A program made the position numbers and the translations under genes. This document shows, piece after piece, positions 34,870-47,087 of a stretch of DNA of 64,000 nt. The stretch is from contig JANUWI010000006.1 in assembly GCA_025504975.1 (NCBI GenBank), positions 310,001 through 374,000 of the forward strand, given 5' to 3'. Positions within the stretch are counted from its first letter, which is position 1. Every line of letters begins with the position of its first letter. The DNA comes from Plenodomus lindquistii (taxonomy: Eukaryota > Ascomycota > Dothideomycetes > Pleosporales > Leptosphaeriaceae). The notes beneath the pieces are model-generated. The model had not been told where the DNA came from, did not search any database, and saw only the letters and a list, made by a program, of their open reading frames with translations.

Positions 34870-37301
34870 TTAGGTTTTCGTAGTCATCTCGACCTTGCCT
34901 GGCCGTCCCGCGAGCGTGTCTATGCTCGTTGGGTTGGCTGGCGCGTGTGGTCGTCCACTCAGCGTATCTACCATTTCCTTGAGCGCCATCCAGAACTCAT
35001 GCTTGGGACGACGACGGTGCCACTCCGTCTCCTTCTTCTCCACCGACTCCATGGGTGAAAACAAGAGTTTCGAACCCTTGATGCCAATAACGCTGACAGA
35101 CAGTGGGTCATCTTCGACTTCATCGTGGCTCATACCCGCATACGTTTCGATGTGCTGCATAGCTTTTGTGGCGAAACGTACTGCACGGACCCGGTCCATG
35201 GGTGAAGGGGTCGTGCCTTGCTGAAAGTGGCCAGGTACACCGTGGCGGGACTCGAATTTGCCTTTTCCTGCTTCGGCAATCATCTGGGCGATGATTTGGA
35301 CGCTGTATGTCTTTGAAGCTTTCTCGTTGACTAGAATCACCTTACCGGATCTGCTGTTGCCCTTATCCTTGGTGAAAACATCGCGAAGGTGGTCGATGTC
35401 GCGGTCGAGCATCTTCAGATTGATTCCCTCTTCTGGGGTATAGACGGCCAAGGCGCCGATACTGAGACCTGCCATTGTGGCAATGTAGCCGGACTCACCT
35501 CCTTGTGTCTCGATTACAAAGACACGACGACGAGATGCTGATGCGGACTGGCGGCATGCGTCACTGTACTGGATAAGAGCGTTGAGGCAGGTGTCGGAGC
35601 CAATTGAGTATTCGGTTCCAGGCACATTATTCGAGATTGTGGCAGGTATAATGACCTGCAGAATTGTCAGCTCCGTGCGAAGTCGACCTTGTGGTGGATG
35701 AAACTTACCATGGGGATTTTGAATGACTTGTAGTATTCTCGTGCCTTCCTGAGTTCAGAGACGGCAGTGAATGCCTCGAAACCACCCACGACGAAAAGCG
35801 CCTGAATATTGAACTTCTTGAACACGAAGGCTGTCGTCTCAAGATCCTCGCTAGGCAGACCCCGATTGGTTCCAATTTCTGACCCACCCTTGGATGCCCA
35901 GGTCTCAGCGTCCATCCATTTGATGTCTCGCACCGCGCCAACCGGTTCATCTGAGTGGTGGCGGATGATGCCTGGGAAGCCATTGTGCAGCGCAACTGGA
36001 GTGTGTCCGCGAGCAATGCAGTAGGCTACCGCGGCACGGGTTGCTGCATTCATGCCTCCAGCAGGGGCACCCACATGGATGATGCCAACGCGCAGGCGCT
36101 TGTCTTCAGGAAGCATCAACTCGGGCTGATCCGCGGCGGTGGTGATGTGGTAGGCCTGGTACTGCTGCTCGAACTCGGTGTCGCGGAGTTGCATGGCTCG
36201 GTGGAAGTCCTTGTTCTCAATGGCTACGGCGACCTCTTTGGTCTGCGCCACGGCCTCGAGCAGTGGCCGGCGGACAATCTTGTTCTCCAACATGCAGATG
36301 ACCGGGCTGGGTGTCTCTGGCGTGGCTTCGAGGACGGCCTTGACGGCCTCGGCGCCCTGCAGTGTGGACAGGAAGCGGTCGTAGGCACACGGTGTACCTC
36401 CACGCTGCACGTGTCCGAGTGTTGTGATGCGTGTGTCAAGCTTAGCCTCGTTGGAGAGGATGTCCTTGACCTGCTGGCAGGTAATCTTCTTGAGATTGCG
36501 GTCAATGGCGCCCTCGGCCACGACAACAATCGTCTTGCGCTTGCCCATGGCACGGTGCTTCTTGATCTGCCGGCACATCTCGTGCTCCCAACCCTCGTGC
36601 GGGGGGTTCTCGGGCGTGAAGACAAAATCGGCGCCCGTGGCCACGCCTGCGCTGAGGGCCAGCCAGCCGCAATGACGGCCCATGACCTCGACGACAAAGG
36701 CGCGCTGGTGACTCACGGCCGTGGTGTCGACCGAGTCAATGGCCTCGCAGATGCGGCCGAGTGACGTGTAGCAGCCAATGGTGGCGTCGGTCATGGACAG
36801 GTCGTTGTCGATGGAGCCAACCAGGCCGACAATGTTGAGGTGCTTGAAGGGCTCGATTTGGGCGGCTGTGAGCTCGTTGCTCTGCACCAGCTCATCCAGC
36901 AGCTCCGGCCACTCGCCGCGGAACTTGTCGGCGCCCGTGAGCGAGCCGTCGCCGCCGCAGATGATGAGGGCGTCGATGCCCTTGATGATCATGTTCTTGG
37001 CCGCCTTGCGCCGGCCCTCGCGCTGCATAAACTCCATGCACCGCGCGGTGCCGATGAGAGTGCCGCCCTCGGACAGGAAGCCGCGCACATCCTCCCACTT
37101 CATCTCGCGGATCATGTCGCCGCCCTTGACGAGGCCGTCGTAGCCCTCGTAGATGGCGTAGGCCTCGCAGTTGTTGTGGATGGCCATGCGGACCACGGCA
37201 CGCACCGAGCCGTTCATGCCAGGCGCATCGCCGCCGCTGGTCATGACGCCGATTCTGCGCTTCTTGCCCTCGAGGGGCGCGGGCAGGTTGGTGGGCGCCA
37301 T
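34870..37301 (-). CDS. PFK1: ATP-dependent 6-phosphofructokinase
   Basis: Two exons, 37301-35709 and 35655-34870, give 792 aa, as expected for the eukaryotic double-domain enzyme. It phosphorylates fructose 6-phosphate to fructose 1,6-bisphosphate, the main control step of glycolysis, in the cytosol. The N-terminal catalytic half shows GVMTSGGDAPGMN (23-30 core), CGGDGSLTGA for ATP, GLVGSIDNDLSMTDATIG with the catalytic Asp, VEVMGRHCGWLAL and GHVQRGGTPCAYDR. The C-terminal allosteric half begins near RVGIIHVGAPAGGMNAATR and contains IIPATISNNVPGTEYSIGSDT and VIETQGGESGYIA. The single intron sits between IPM and VIIPAT. The long N-terminal regulatory extension of yeast Pfk1 is absent, as in Aspergillus pfkA. 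Confidence 0.96.
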
Positions 37302-37387
37302 GGTGGGCGCGCGGGCAGGGCGTCGAGGGCGGTGACAATGGGTGTCGTGTCAGGGGGGAGTGTGTATGTGTGTGTGTGTGTGTGTGT

Positions 37388-37468
<81 letters not shown>

Positions 37469-38139
37469 ACAGCAGAGGGTGGTGGTAGCTAGCTCTGCAG
37501 GCGGGATAGGATGAGGTCAAGGTGGGTTCCTGCGCAAAAGTAAAAAGAGGGTCCTGGAGCTGTTGAGAAGGGCCCGACGGTGGAGGGGTGGAGGGGTAAC
37601 TCTGTTGCGCCTATCAGCAATACTACTTGGATGTGGAAAGGGCAGTCAATTGAGCCAAGACGTTTGCTTGTGCGATGCCTGTGGTATATCTATCTCCTGC
37701 CCCTGCCCCTGCCACTGCGGCGCCGTCTGCATCGTGGGTGATAGGGTGATGGACGCACGTCTGCCTCGTGTTGCCCGCCCCGCTACTCAAATGACGTCCC
37801 GAGCGGGGTCACACCACCGCCGCCATGGCCAACCGCCCACGCACCCACCTCCCAACTATCCACGTAGAGTAGTCTAGTGTAGTAGTAGCCAAGGTACACA
37901 GTAGTTGCAGTCCGACACCACGCCACATGTGAGCACATCTCATCGCACGAGAAAAAGTCTGCAAACATCACGCATCAGAGCCCCGATTCTGCAACTTGTC
38001 GTGCGCCTGCATTGCTGCCACGACATCGTCGTCTTACATGGCCTGACATTGTCTCTCGGCCGGGCTCTATATGCTCACCCAATGCTCAACCAATACCCAC
38101 CCCCACGTCGTCGTCTCAACTCCAAATTTACAACATGCC
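37302..38139. promoter_or_regulatory. Upstream region of PFK1
   Basis: 838 bp between the PFK1 ATG and the NIC96 stop. It contains the compound dinucleotide repeat at 37361-37466. No gene seen. Confidence 0.5.
37361..37466. repeat. Compound microsatellite (TG)n(AG)n(TG)n just upstream of PFK1
   Basis: TG repeats at 37361-37388, AG repeats to about 37430, then TG repeats to 37466. On the PFK1 strand it reads CA-CT-CA and ends 60 bp before the ATG, so it lies in the leader or core promoter. Confidence 0.95.
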
Positions 38140-41100
38140 TCAATAAGCTCCTACATCTTGACCCTCCCGCGCAAGCGTCTCAAATACCCGCGGAGGCAAC
38201 TTGTACCTGATCAACCCAGCAAACACCATCAAATCCTTCGCCTTTTGCAGCAGCTGATCCGCAAGTACCCGCCGCATTGGGTCTTCAAACTGCCCAGAGA
38301 GCAAATGCTCGCGGTGGCGTGAGCAGCAGCCAATGCACCACAGGAGAACGTTGCCAATGTTGCGAGCGATTTCGGGTGGGTACGAAGAGAAGCTATTGGC
38401 CGTCGAACGGATATCGCTGAGGTTGCCCCTCGCTGACAGTGGCAGGATTCGTAGATTCTCAATTTGCTGAAAGACCATGTTAGTGCACTGTACAAATGCC
38501 AAGCAGTCGTCGATAGACTTACGCCGAGTGCTTCCATATAGGCGCGCGCTTCGATGACCTTCTTTGCCGTGTTCAGAGTGTACAAGATGCCAATCGTGTC
38601 ACGATTGACTTGGGACACCTTCCTCCACCACGAATTATTTTCATTATACAGAGCAACGACCTTTCGTGCCAACTCGACTGGATCATCGGTTCCGAGCATG
38701 CTCAAGCTAGCAGAAGACGAATCAGCAGTCTGTCGTTGTCGTTGTTGTTGTTGTTGTGTTTCCGCAGGCGTCAGTTTAGGCTTCAATGGCTCCAGGCGAA
38801 GTGGCTCTTGTCCAAGCTCGACAGAAAGGGCTTCTGCGAGAGCGCGGTTCAAAATCGATACGACACTATCGTACTCACCAGCCAGATGGCAGAGTAAGAT
38901 AGCATCGTTTGTACGTCCATTGTCGTCGGCCATCTTTGCCGCCTCGCGCGTTATCGTGTTGAGGAGACCGTGCTCGCCATCCAGCTTGAGTAACGGTACG
39001 CGTTCCTGGATAAGGCCCGGTGTCGTCTGTCCATTCGACTTCACATCACCCAGCAATGTCGAGAACTCTCGTGTCTCAAGAACAAGCTCACGTAACGCTT
39101 CGTGACAGAGCTCGGCTTGTTGCTTCCCGGCCTCGCCTGGAAGATCAGCATTCATACAAATAAGAACCAGGTAATCAGCTGCTGCGTCAGCACGAGCAGC
39201 ACGGAAGTCGCTCGTGTAATGTCCGACCATACGCCCGAAGTTAAGCTGTGGATGTTGCCGCGTAGTATATGTCATGACTTCCCCGCCGGCCGTGGTCCAG
39301 TCTGAGACTCGCAATAGTCCGTAGTAGTCAAGAGCAATGGCGAAGTGTACCGCGGACACGTAGTTGTGGCTGTAAAGGTAATTGATGGCCGGTTCAAACA
39401 AACCAGCAAGTATAGACAGGTAGAAATAGACACCGTAACCGCCAGCGGCCTCAGCATTGTCGTCCGCGAAGTAGCGCTGTCCAATTTCCTTGATAGTGTT
39501 TCGGAGCTCTTCCAGGCCAAAGATCTCGCCAGCATTTTCCTCGGCTCGATTGCTTTCACGAGCTAAATTGAAGAGCAGCCAAGCCCAATCGTCCATGTCC
39601 TCGCTGATGGGATGCAAATTACGTTTACTGATGTCGCATCGGCCCACAATCTTATAGCACGCTAGTCGGTACGGATCCTCGGGTACGTTGAGTCGAGTTC
39701 GTTGAGCATGCGTATGGCTAATTTTCTGCTGTGTGTCTGGACTCAGCCTGCGGTCTGGATCCGTCGCATACTGTGCAATGGCGGCCGAGAAGTTTCTGTC
39801 CGTGTTCTGAAAGAAGTTCCTCTTCTCTCGTACGTAGTCGGCGGCTTCTGCGAGCAGACCACCTCGCAACAGAAAGAAGACGATGACCCAAGGGAATTCC
39901 TCCCCAGCGTCGCCAATCCGCTGGAATTGCTCTGTATCGGGTCCCAGCTCTTTGAAAGCAGCTTTAGCTCGCACGAACCCACGAATTTTGTTAAGCAAGG
40001 AGGGTACACCGCCAACCAGGGCCTCGGCAGGATGCTTTTGTACCACTTGATCGACGTGACTGAGGAATTTGGACTCGGTATGTCTCAAGGCGCCACTCAA
40101 TATACGCTTGCGCATTCGTAGCGAGGCGACTGAATTGCTCTGATCATCGAGGTAATCTCTAGCGAAACTTCGCTCTCTTGGCTGATTCGATCCGGGGTTC
40201 GATGCTTCGAGTTCGTCCTTTTCGCCAATGATTGATATCAGTGCGCCGTAAGCATTGATGAAGTGATCAGAGTTTTCTGTGCCCGCTGCTTTCTCTACAT
40301 TACAGAAGGCATGGAGTGGCGAGAATGGACTTTCACGTAACCTCGCGTCGTTGAGTCTCTTGACCTCGTCCATGAAGCGCTCCTGCTTCTCGCGAGCGTG
40401 TCGGTCTTGAGGCGCACCTTGGCTGCCCAAGACTGACTTGTCGGAGCCATCGCGTCCACCGAGCACACTCGTAGATGCCCCCAGAACCGGCGGCCCGCTA
40501 GATGTTGCTCCAAACGCCGACCTGCCGTTGACAGAGGCACTCTTGGGCCCTAAAGAGCGTCCCTTGCGGTTCGAGCGTCCGAAAGCGCCGCGTGCCGTGT
40601 TGCCGAATGTAGCCTGCGAGGCAGCCAGGTCCTCGCTTTGCCTGCCAAGCCCAAAGTGTTCATAGATGCGCTGCCGCTGCTTGTCCCACTCGATCTGCAC
40701 GTTGTCCTCGAGAAAAGTGTCAAAGTCGCGCTTGGACTGCTCGAGCCCATCGTGGATGAGTGCCAGGGTGGACTGGGAGTGGAGATTGGCGATGTAGCCG
40801 TCGACGTCGTTGTCAAAGAGACTGTGGGCCTGGCCGTTGGTGGGGATGCCGGCTTGCGTAGAGAACTGGTTCAGGTCACGAAGGGTGCTACCCATCTTAA
40901 CGCCCGACGCGGAAAGCAGATAGTGCCTAGGCCTGGTCAGTGTGAGCTCGACATGCGCATTGGGAGCGACTTACGCCGCACGATCTTGTGCGCGGTCCTG
41001 GACGTGGTCCGCCGAGGGCCCTCCAACGCCCAGGTTGCGCACCTTGCGGGCAATGTCTCCCAGCCCCAGCTGCAGGGAGGGCAGCTCGTCGAAATTGCTC

Positions 41101-41594
41101 GTGCCATTTTCGCCAGCGTTGCGCTTGCGACCGCGCTCCAAGAGGTGGTCAAAATGGGCTGAGCGCGTGTTGCCTGCGGCGGACTGGCTCAATGGTGCGC
41201 TTTGCGGTGCCTGCTGCTGCTGCTGTTGCGTACCACCGAATTGAGATGCCGTTTGCTGCTGGTTTGCAGTCGTCGATTGCGCGTTCGCAGTCGTGCCGAA
41301 CAGCGAGAAGCCACCCGTTTGCGCAGTCGATGCTCCGCCAGCGAACAGGGACGGAGTGGCTGTCGCCGTCGACTTTGCTGCACCAAGACCACCCCCAAAC
41401 AGTCCACCGCCCAAGCCCCCGCCGCCGGCTTGCTGTCCGCCGCCGGTCTGCGCGTTGGTCGACCCTCCGCCTAGGTTGCTGAACAAGCCTGATGTCGCTC
41501 CAGTCGCTGCGCCCGTCGTGCCGCCAAAAAGCCCCCCCGTCGCGGTGCCACTCGACGCAGGCTGCGCGCCTCCCAGGCCGAAAAGTGACGACAT
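38140..41594 (-). CDS. NIC96: Nucleoporin NIC96 (Nup93 family)
   Basis: Three exons, 41594-40975, 40926-38523 and 38466-38140, give 1116 aa. Nic96 is a structural linker of the inner ring of the nuclear pore complex. Residues 1-125 are Gly/Thr/Gln-rich with LFG-type motifs (SSLFGLGG, GGLFGG, FSLFG), followed by a poly-Gln stretch and the short linear helix HFDHLLERGRKR that contacts the Nsp1 channel complex in known structures. The helical solenoid of the Nic96 domain begins around residue 270 and runs to the end (FINAYGALISIIGEKDEL, EFPWVIVFFLLRGGLLAEAADYV, DDWAWLLFNLAR, GGYGVYFYLSILAGLFEPAI). The last exon starts at QIENLRILPLS. The M at 40895 inside exon 2 would drop the FG region, so the upstream exon is preferred. 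Confidence 0.93.
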
Positions 41595-42171
41595 GGCGGT
41601 TGTGTTGTGTGGTGTTGATAGTACAAACAACAAACCTTGGACGAGGTAAGTCGCGCCCTTAGCTTAACGAGTCCGTGCCCTAAGAATCCCTGACCATCGC
41701 CTGCACTCACCGCACCCCAACCTTACTTCTGTACTACTGGACATTCAATTCGGGACTTATATCATGACTTGTTGCATCAAAAGGCCACGTCTGTATTAGA
41801 AGCGCTGCAATCACGCTGGCCGTTCCAGGCTGTGTTTGATCAATCGACAAGGGCATAGTTGTTTGAATCCAGGAGAAGAGAACCCCACAATCAGCAGCAT
41901 TCTTGCTTGCTTGCCACATGTCTCAATCCTCATCATTCCGTTTGATCAAGCAAGCTTAGGTAGCTGGGTATACTGCACTGTATTGACCGTCGGCGCAAAC
42001 AACATCGCAAATGACAACACTCCAAGCAATCGTACCTTGATCCCGATCTTGTATACCGCTGCCGTTCCACCCCATTCTACACACCTGAGTAGCATGTATA
42101 AACCAAGTAGAAACCCATGCGTCGAATCTGGATTTCAGGTATCAGTCTTTCAAAGCTGATTCATTTGCACA
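41595..42171. promoter_or_regulatory. Divergent upstream region of NIC96 and the 213-aa gene
   Basis: 577 bp between two start codons; no recognisable gene or repeat. Confidence 0.4.
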
Positions 42172-42813
42172 ATGGCAGGTTTTCTGCCCCCTGAATTTCG
42201 CCTGACGGAGGAAGGCTGGAGACACCGAGCTGCCGCATATGCTGTTCAGCCAGGGCTCGGACGGGGCTGGTTTCAAGACGGCCGGCATCTCCACCAAAAG
42301 AAAGCAACAAAGGCTTTCATATGGCCCAAGGACGGAAAGAACGGTTCTGTCTGGGGCCGTTTGAAGGATGTTCTGCGAAACGATGGCCCTGACATGTACG
42401 TCGCGTTTGGTGCCAACGAAAAGGACTGCGTGTCGAACCGCCCTACAAGATCCCAATGGTCTCGACATGACTATCTCGACGATCGTGGTATGTGCTTCAG
42501 ATTCGACTCGAGGAAACACTCGCCTTGGACACGCGACAGCGGGCTTGGTGGGAGATCATCCAAGAAAATATACGATTTTCGAACTCGGAAATACATCACA
42601 CCAGAGCGTGGGATGTGGTCAGACGCGATCTGGCAGCCAGAACCATACAAGAACAGGAAACAAAACAGATATCCCGAGGCAGTCCGAGATATGGATGGAC
42701 GATGGTGGCAAGACGATCAATATCTGCCACAATTCTTGGGTGGACCAGTCGATAATGAGTTTGGAGAGGGCGCCCACGGATGGCATTTGCCTTCGAAATA
42801 CCCGTTGTTTTGA
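42172..42813 (+). CDS. Uncharacterised fungal protein
   Basis: One uninterrupted frame of 213 aa with a good start (cacaATGGC). I do not recognise a named family. It is rich in Trp, Arg, Tyr and Asp/Gly turns throughout (GLGRGWFQDGRHLHQKK, RNDGPDMYVAFG, FRFDSRKHSPWTRD, GMWSDAIWQPEPYKNRK, DGRWWQDDQYLPQF), with no membrane segment or signal peptide. It stops only 31 bp before the stop of MED27 on the other strand, so the two transcripts must overlap at their 3' ends. The even composition over the whole length argues for a real gene. Confidence 0.65.
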   Translation: MAGFLPPEFRLTEEGWRHRAAAYAVQPGLGRGWFQDGRHLHQKKATKAFIWPKDGKNGSVWGRLKDVLRNDGPDMYVAFGANEKDCVSNRPTRSQWSRHDYLDDRGMCFRFDSRKHSPWTRDSGLGGRSSKKIYDFRTRKYITPERGMWSDAIWQPEPYKNRKQNRYPEAVRDMDGRWWQDDQYLPQFLGGPVDNEFGEGAHGWHLPSKYPLF

Positions 42814-42844
42814 GAAGTAGAGATGATGGAATGAGTGAAGGTAG

Positions 42845-43842
42845 TCATCCAATACATCCTTCGTGGAACGCTTCCCACACTGTTTCAAACGTGCCATCTG
42901 CAATTTCGGCCTGCTTACTTCGTCTCGCGATTGGAAGTGACATTGTGGAATCAAGAGATCTTGCGCACTTGGCACAGGAGGTTGATTTGACGGTATTGTA
43001 AGCGGCGATCATATCCTGTGTCTGTTAGAGGATCTTCAAATGCATTCATAATGAGTACGTATGGAGCATACCAACAAGTATTCCAAATCATTAACCCTGG
43101 CACGTGATGCGACACACCTTGTGACGGTTTGAAAGGGCTCTCTCAGCCCCAGACAACTCGTCAAGAGTTTATGTCGACCGTCCGCATGCCGTTCAATGAC
43201 TATACGGAACTCTAGCCTGGTGGAACCAGACATCAATCGGATCTTTCACGGAGTCAGCGCAGACAGTATCCAAACATCCAGCGTCATACCAATATAGTGT
43301 GATGGTCCTCTTCTGTCTCCAGCTTGATCCCGGGATGTTTCTTCTGGAACTCAACAATGATGCGTGATACGTCCTCGTCTCTGAGAGTTATTCCTGCCTC
43401 TTCAATGCTCTCACCATGACCCTGCAGCACTAAGTTTGTCTTGTCGTGCTCTCTCTCACGCCAACCATGGGAGGGTGTTAATGCGCTTGCGGATAGATCT
43501 GGGTTGGTCGCAAAACTTGTTCTCACATGCTCGAATGTAGCCTGATTTTCACGGCTCTTCCAGTGTTCGTTGAGAGCCTTGATTCCGTTCTGCGAGCTCA
43601 TCGCGCCTTGTGCATACATTTTGAACGTCGTAGAAGTGAAAGGCTGGTGGAACGGTTCGACTATGCGCGGGATGGCGAGGCGGAGGTCATTGATCTTGTA
43701 TCTGTTAGCCATCATACTCGTTAGAATGCTAGCGTGGTGCTATCACCTGCGCTTGCAGTTGCTCCAGCTGCGCCAGTGCTGCTGTGCATTGCGCTTCATC
43801 CCAGCCGCCGCCGGGCTGAGGAATGATGCCGGTGCCACTCAT
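42845..43842 (-). CDS. MED27: Mediator complex subunit 27
   Basis: Four exons, 43842-43747, 43694-43290, 43209-43072 and 43015-42845, add up to 269 aa. The best evidence is the C-terminus, LEYLLDMIAAYNTVKSTSC followed by AKC (a CxxC pair) and FETVWEAFHEGC, which matches the zinc-ribbon-like CxxC...FH..C end of Med27 in animals and fungi. The N-terminus is a coiled coil (AALAQLEQLQAQINDLRLAIPRIVEPF). Med27 belongs to the Mediator tail/upper-head region that bridges activators and RNA polymerase II. The second intron's acceptor is the least certain: only the gctagag acceptor (exon 3 from 43209) keeps the frame, giving FRIVIERHADGR. The first intron uses an acceptor five bases after an out-of-frame AG. 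Confidence 0.75.
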
Positions 43843-44346
43843 GGCCTAGATATCCAAGACCAAGCTAGAGCAATGAAAAGAACAAGTGCACGTATACCGA
43901 AGCGACACGGGGAGAAGATGTAGTCGTGAGCGTGGGGCAAGTAACTGCCAGGGCGTCAATGTGGAGAGGGAGCAGGCATCGTTTGATGTTGCATGCTTCA
44001 CGGCTGCCAGCTTCCAATGGGGCCGAGAAAACCCCACATAGGCGCGGTCTCACGTGGAGCGCGTTTGGCAGACACACATAGTAGGTATCTGGACATCTGA
44101 TCTTGGGGCCGTCTACACCTTGTCACGTTTGATCCATGGTACCTCGAATTGTGTGCATACGCCACGAAAGGACGTTTTTGTGATTACTGGATGCATGCTC
44201 TTCACTTCTATAGCATGCGTCATGAGATTTACAACACACAGTCAAGTTTGTATCTGCGCCGATGCGTGATTCCACCATGGCTCCAGCAACGCTCCTCCTT
44301 GCATGATCTATATACAGTTCGGCCTCGGTTGGCTCACAGATGCATC
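43843..44346. promoter_or_regulatory. Upstream region of MED27
   Basis: 504 bp between the MED27 start and the flavocytochrome stop. Open frames are short and without family resemblance. Confidence 0.4.
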
Positions 44347-45929
44347 TTACAATTTTGCCTTCTCTGTCACAATCTTCTCTCGAGGGCCAAGGAGAGGATC
44401 GTAGACGTTCAGGCCGAGCGTGTCATGCGGGACAGGTGCTGTGTGCATGCTCAGACCTCGCGTGTCTAACATTGACGGATTCAGATCTGCAATGCTTGAC
44501 GCCCCAATGAGACGCATGTTCATCTCCATTTCATCCTTCAGAAGCTGCATTGCACGATCCACGCCGGGCAATCCGTACGCAGACATGGCGTACAGGAATG
44601 GCCGTCCAATGCCTACACCCTTGGCACCCAGTGCGACTGCCTTGATGATGTCTGTTGCTCTGCGTACACCGCCGTCAATGTAGACCTCAATACGGTCTTG
44701 CCAGCCACGCTGGCGAAGGACTGGCATGACCTCGGCTAGGACCTCAACGCCGGAGCGGGCAAAGTCGAGCTGACGGCCGCCATGGTTTGAAAGGACGACA
44801 CCTTCGACGCCCATTTCGACTGCGCGAATGACGTCTTCTACGCACTGGACGCCCTTGAGGATGATGGGCATCTTGGTGATAGTCTTGAACCACGGGATAT
44901 CCTTCCAGCTGAGACTCGGGTCAATAAAGGACGAGATGGCTCGTGCTGCGCCTTGGCTTCGGTCCACATTGTCGCCGCCAGTGCTTTGCACGTTGCTCCC
45001 GACGTCCTCGAATTTGCTGCGCATGTCCTTTTCGCGACGACCAAGCTGTGGCGCGTCAACGGTGATGAAGAGGCCCTTGCAGCCACGCTTTTCGGCATGT
45101 TCCACAATTCGTTTGGTCACTTCTCGGTCCTTGTTCACGTAGAGCTGTAGCCACTGAACTTGGCCATCCTTAGCCTCGTCCATGATTTCGTCAAACGAGC
45201 ATGATGCGAGCGTCGGGATCATCTGGATCACATTGTGCTTGTGTGCGCCTCGTGTGAGAACAACTTCGCCCTCTGGGTTTCCAAGCTTGCCCAATGCCGT
45301 TGCCGTCACATAGAAGGGTATGTCCACCTTTGTGCCGAGCATCGTTGTAGTTGTGTCGACCTTTTCGACGTCGATGAGGACTCGAGGCCGAAACCAGATC
45401 TTGTGGAACGCGCTGTGGTTTTCGCGGAGCGTCTGAGACCATGTTAGTCCTTGTAGACCGTACAATGAAAGGAAAGTGGACTGACAATCTCGTCATCTGC
45501 GCCGCTGGAGTAGTATGCCCAGGCCGACTTCTTCATGACCTTGCGTGCAACAGCTTCGAAATCCATCAGATTGTAGCATTGCTCCAGGATGGGCATGCGC
45601 TCAATGCGCTTCTGTCTGTCCTCCTCGTCGGGGTCGTATTCCTTTGCCTCCTCTTTCACGGTGCCCATGTCGACCTCTCCCAGGTGCTTTGACTTGGGCA
45701 GGTACTTGTCGAGCGTGTCGGGAGGGTGAATGGGCTCGTACGCTTCCGTGGCATCTTTGCCGGCGTACTTCAAGATGATCTTTGCACCTCCTGGATGTTC
45801 TGGCAAGAACTCGGTGACATCGTACGCGCGGCCATGGACAATGACCCAGCACGACTCGCTATTGCTGTGCTGAGCAATGTCCTCGCCGGTAAGCTTGACC
45901 GCTTGGGTGTCATTGCTATCGCGATTCAT
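44347..45929 (-). CDS. CYB2: Flavocytochrome b2-type L-lactate dehydrogenase
   Basis: Exons 45929-45486 and 45432-44347 give 509 aa. Residues 8-85 are a cytochrome b5 domain (HSNSESCWVIVHGRAYDVTEF, heme His in EHPGG at 45-48, second heme His near 68 in EPIHP). Residues about 115-490 are the FMN-dependent alpha-hydroxy-acid dehydrogenase barrel: YYSSGADDEIT, FYVTATALGKLGNPEGE, WLQLYVNKDRE, ITVDAPQLGRREKDMR, LKGVQCVEDV, VLSNHGGRQLD with the catalytic His, and IDGGVRRATDI and IGRPFLYA. The enzyme oxidises L-lactate (or a related 2-hydroxy acid) and passes electrons to cytochrome c. No clear mitochondrial presequence precedes the b5 domain, unlike yeast Cyb2, so location and exact substrate are open. 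Confidence 0.92.
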
Positions 45930-47087
45930 GACAGCGATTCTGGGAGAATGGCACGACTACGATAAAGGGGACAGGTTTGGTGTAGACGCAAGCAAGAAGA
46001 AGGAGAGTAAGGCAAAGATATTGGGATGGGAAATGGGACGGTCTGATCTGAAACTATATCAGCCAGTGAAGGACGAGCAAAAGGCAAAAGGCCGAAGCAG
46101 CGGACTGGTTAGGATACTGACGGAATCAGTGAAGTGCATCTTGGCTCCTCGGTCCAAGTCGTCCCCGCAACGAATGCCAGCTTCATTGCCCTCCAGATTC
46201 TAGGCTGGGGTCCCGGGACGATGCAGGGGTAAGCCGCGTCGGTCCATTTGTAATGCAGGCCGCTGATAGGCGGAGACATGTGGCTGGCCCGTGTTCTTGG
46301 AGGTGGCCCGGGGATAGAGTACACTTTGTGTACCAGTAGTGTGCTCTTGTGCTAGGCGTAGCAGATGGCGCTGTAAGTATATAAAGTTGGCCGTGGTCTG
46401 GGACCAGCCCTCGGCGCAGAGGCAGGAATCAGGATGCATTGTCGCAGGTCGGTCGTTGGTCGTCGGCTGCAACATGGAACCAGGAACACTCCCAATCGGC
46501 CGTGCTGCACCTCCGTCTCCGTCCGACCTGAGTCCTGAGTCCTGGTCCAGCACTGCTCCAGGCCATGACGTGCATAGACATGGACATGGTGGTGCAGTGT
46601 CTACAAACAAACAACATAAACAAACAAACAAATAAATCACCACAGACACTCTTCTTCTTCTCCATCTTCTATTCCCATTGCTGACCCCATGCCACGGTCA
46701 CAATGGGTGGCCTGGCTGTCACATGGCCTAGAGCCAAGCAATGCGCGTGCAAGCGCCAAACGGGCTTGCCATGCCACTCGTTGTGCTGGAGCCGTGCGCA
46801 TGCCTGTGTAGACTAATTGTCGTCGGAATTCGGTACGCAGCTACGTCAGGTCGCGGCACGCTTCATGTCCTCGACGACACGCTGCCCTCGACACGCCATG
46901 CAACTTGTCCAGCGACTGCCCACGAGCCGCCCGCTTTTCACTCGACACGCCCAAAACAGGCACCGTGCTTGAGGTCGCTGCCCAACACGGCGCATACATC
47001 ATCTCCGCGAGCCCGCGAGCCTGCCCGTCGTCTGCGCATCCACTCCGCCTCTGCTTGTCCTCGTCAAGCGAGTCGGACCCCACGGCC
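45930..47087. promoter_or_regulatory. Divergent upstream region of CYB2 and the Rab gene
   Basis: 1.16 kb between two start codons. It contains an (AAAC)n-like stretch near 46603-46635 and long pyrimidine-rich sequence before the Rab ATG. Frames of up to 149 aa here are low-quality and unlike known proteins. Confidence 0.45.

Noticed and set aside
35955..36764. 269-aa frame antisense to PFK1
   Set aside because: Mirror of the phosphofructokinase coding frame; no family motifs.
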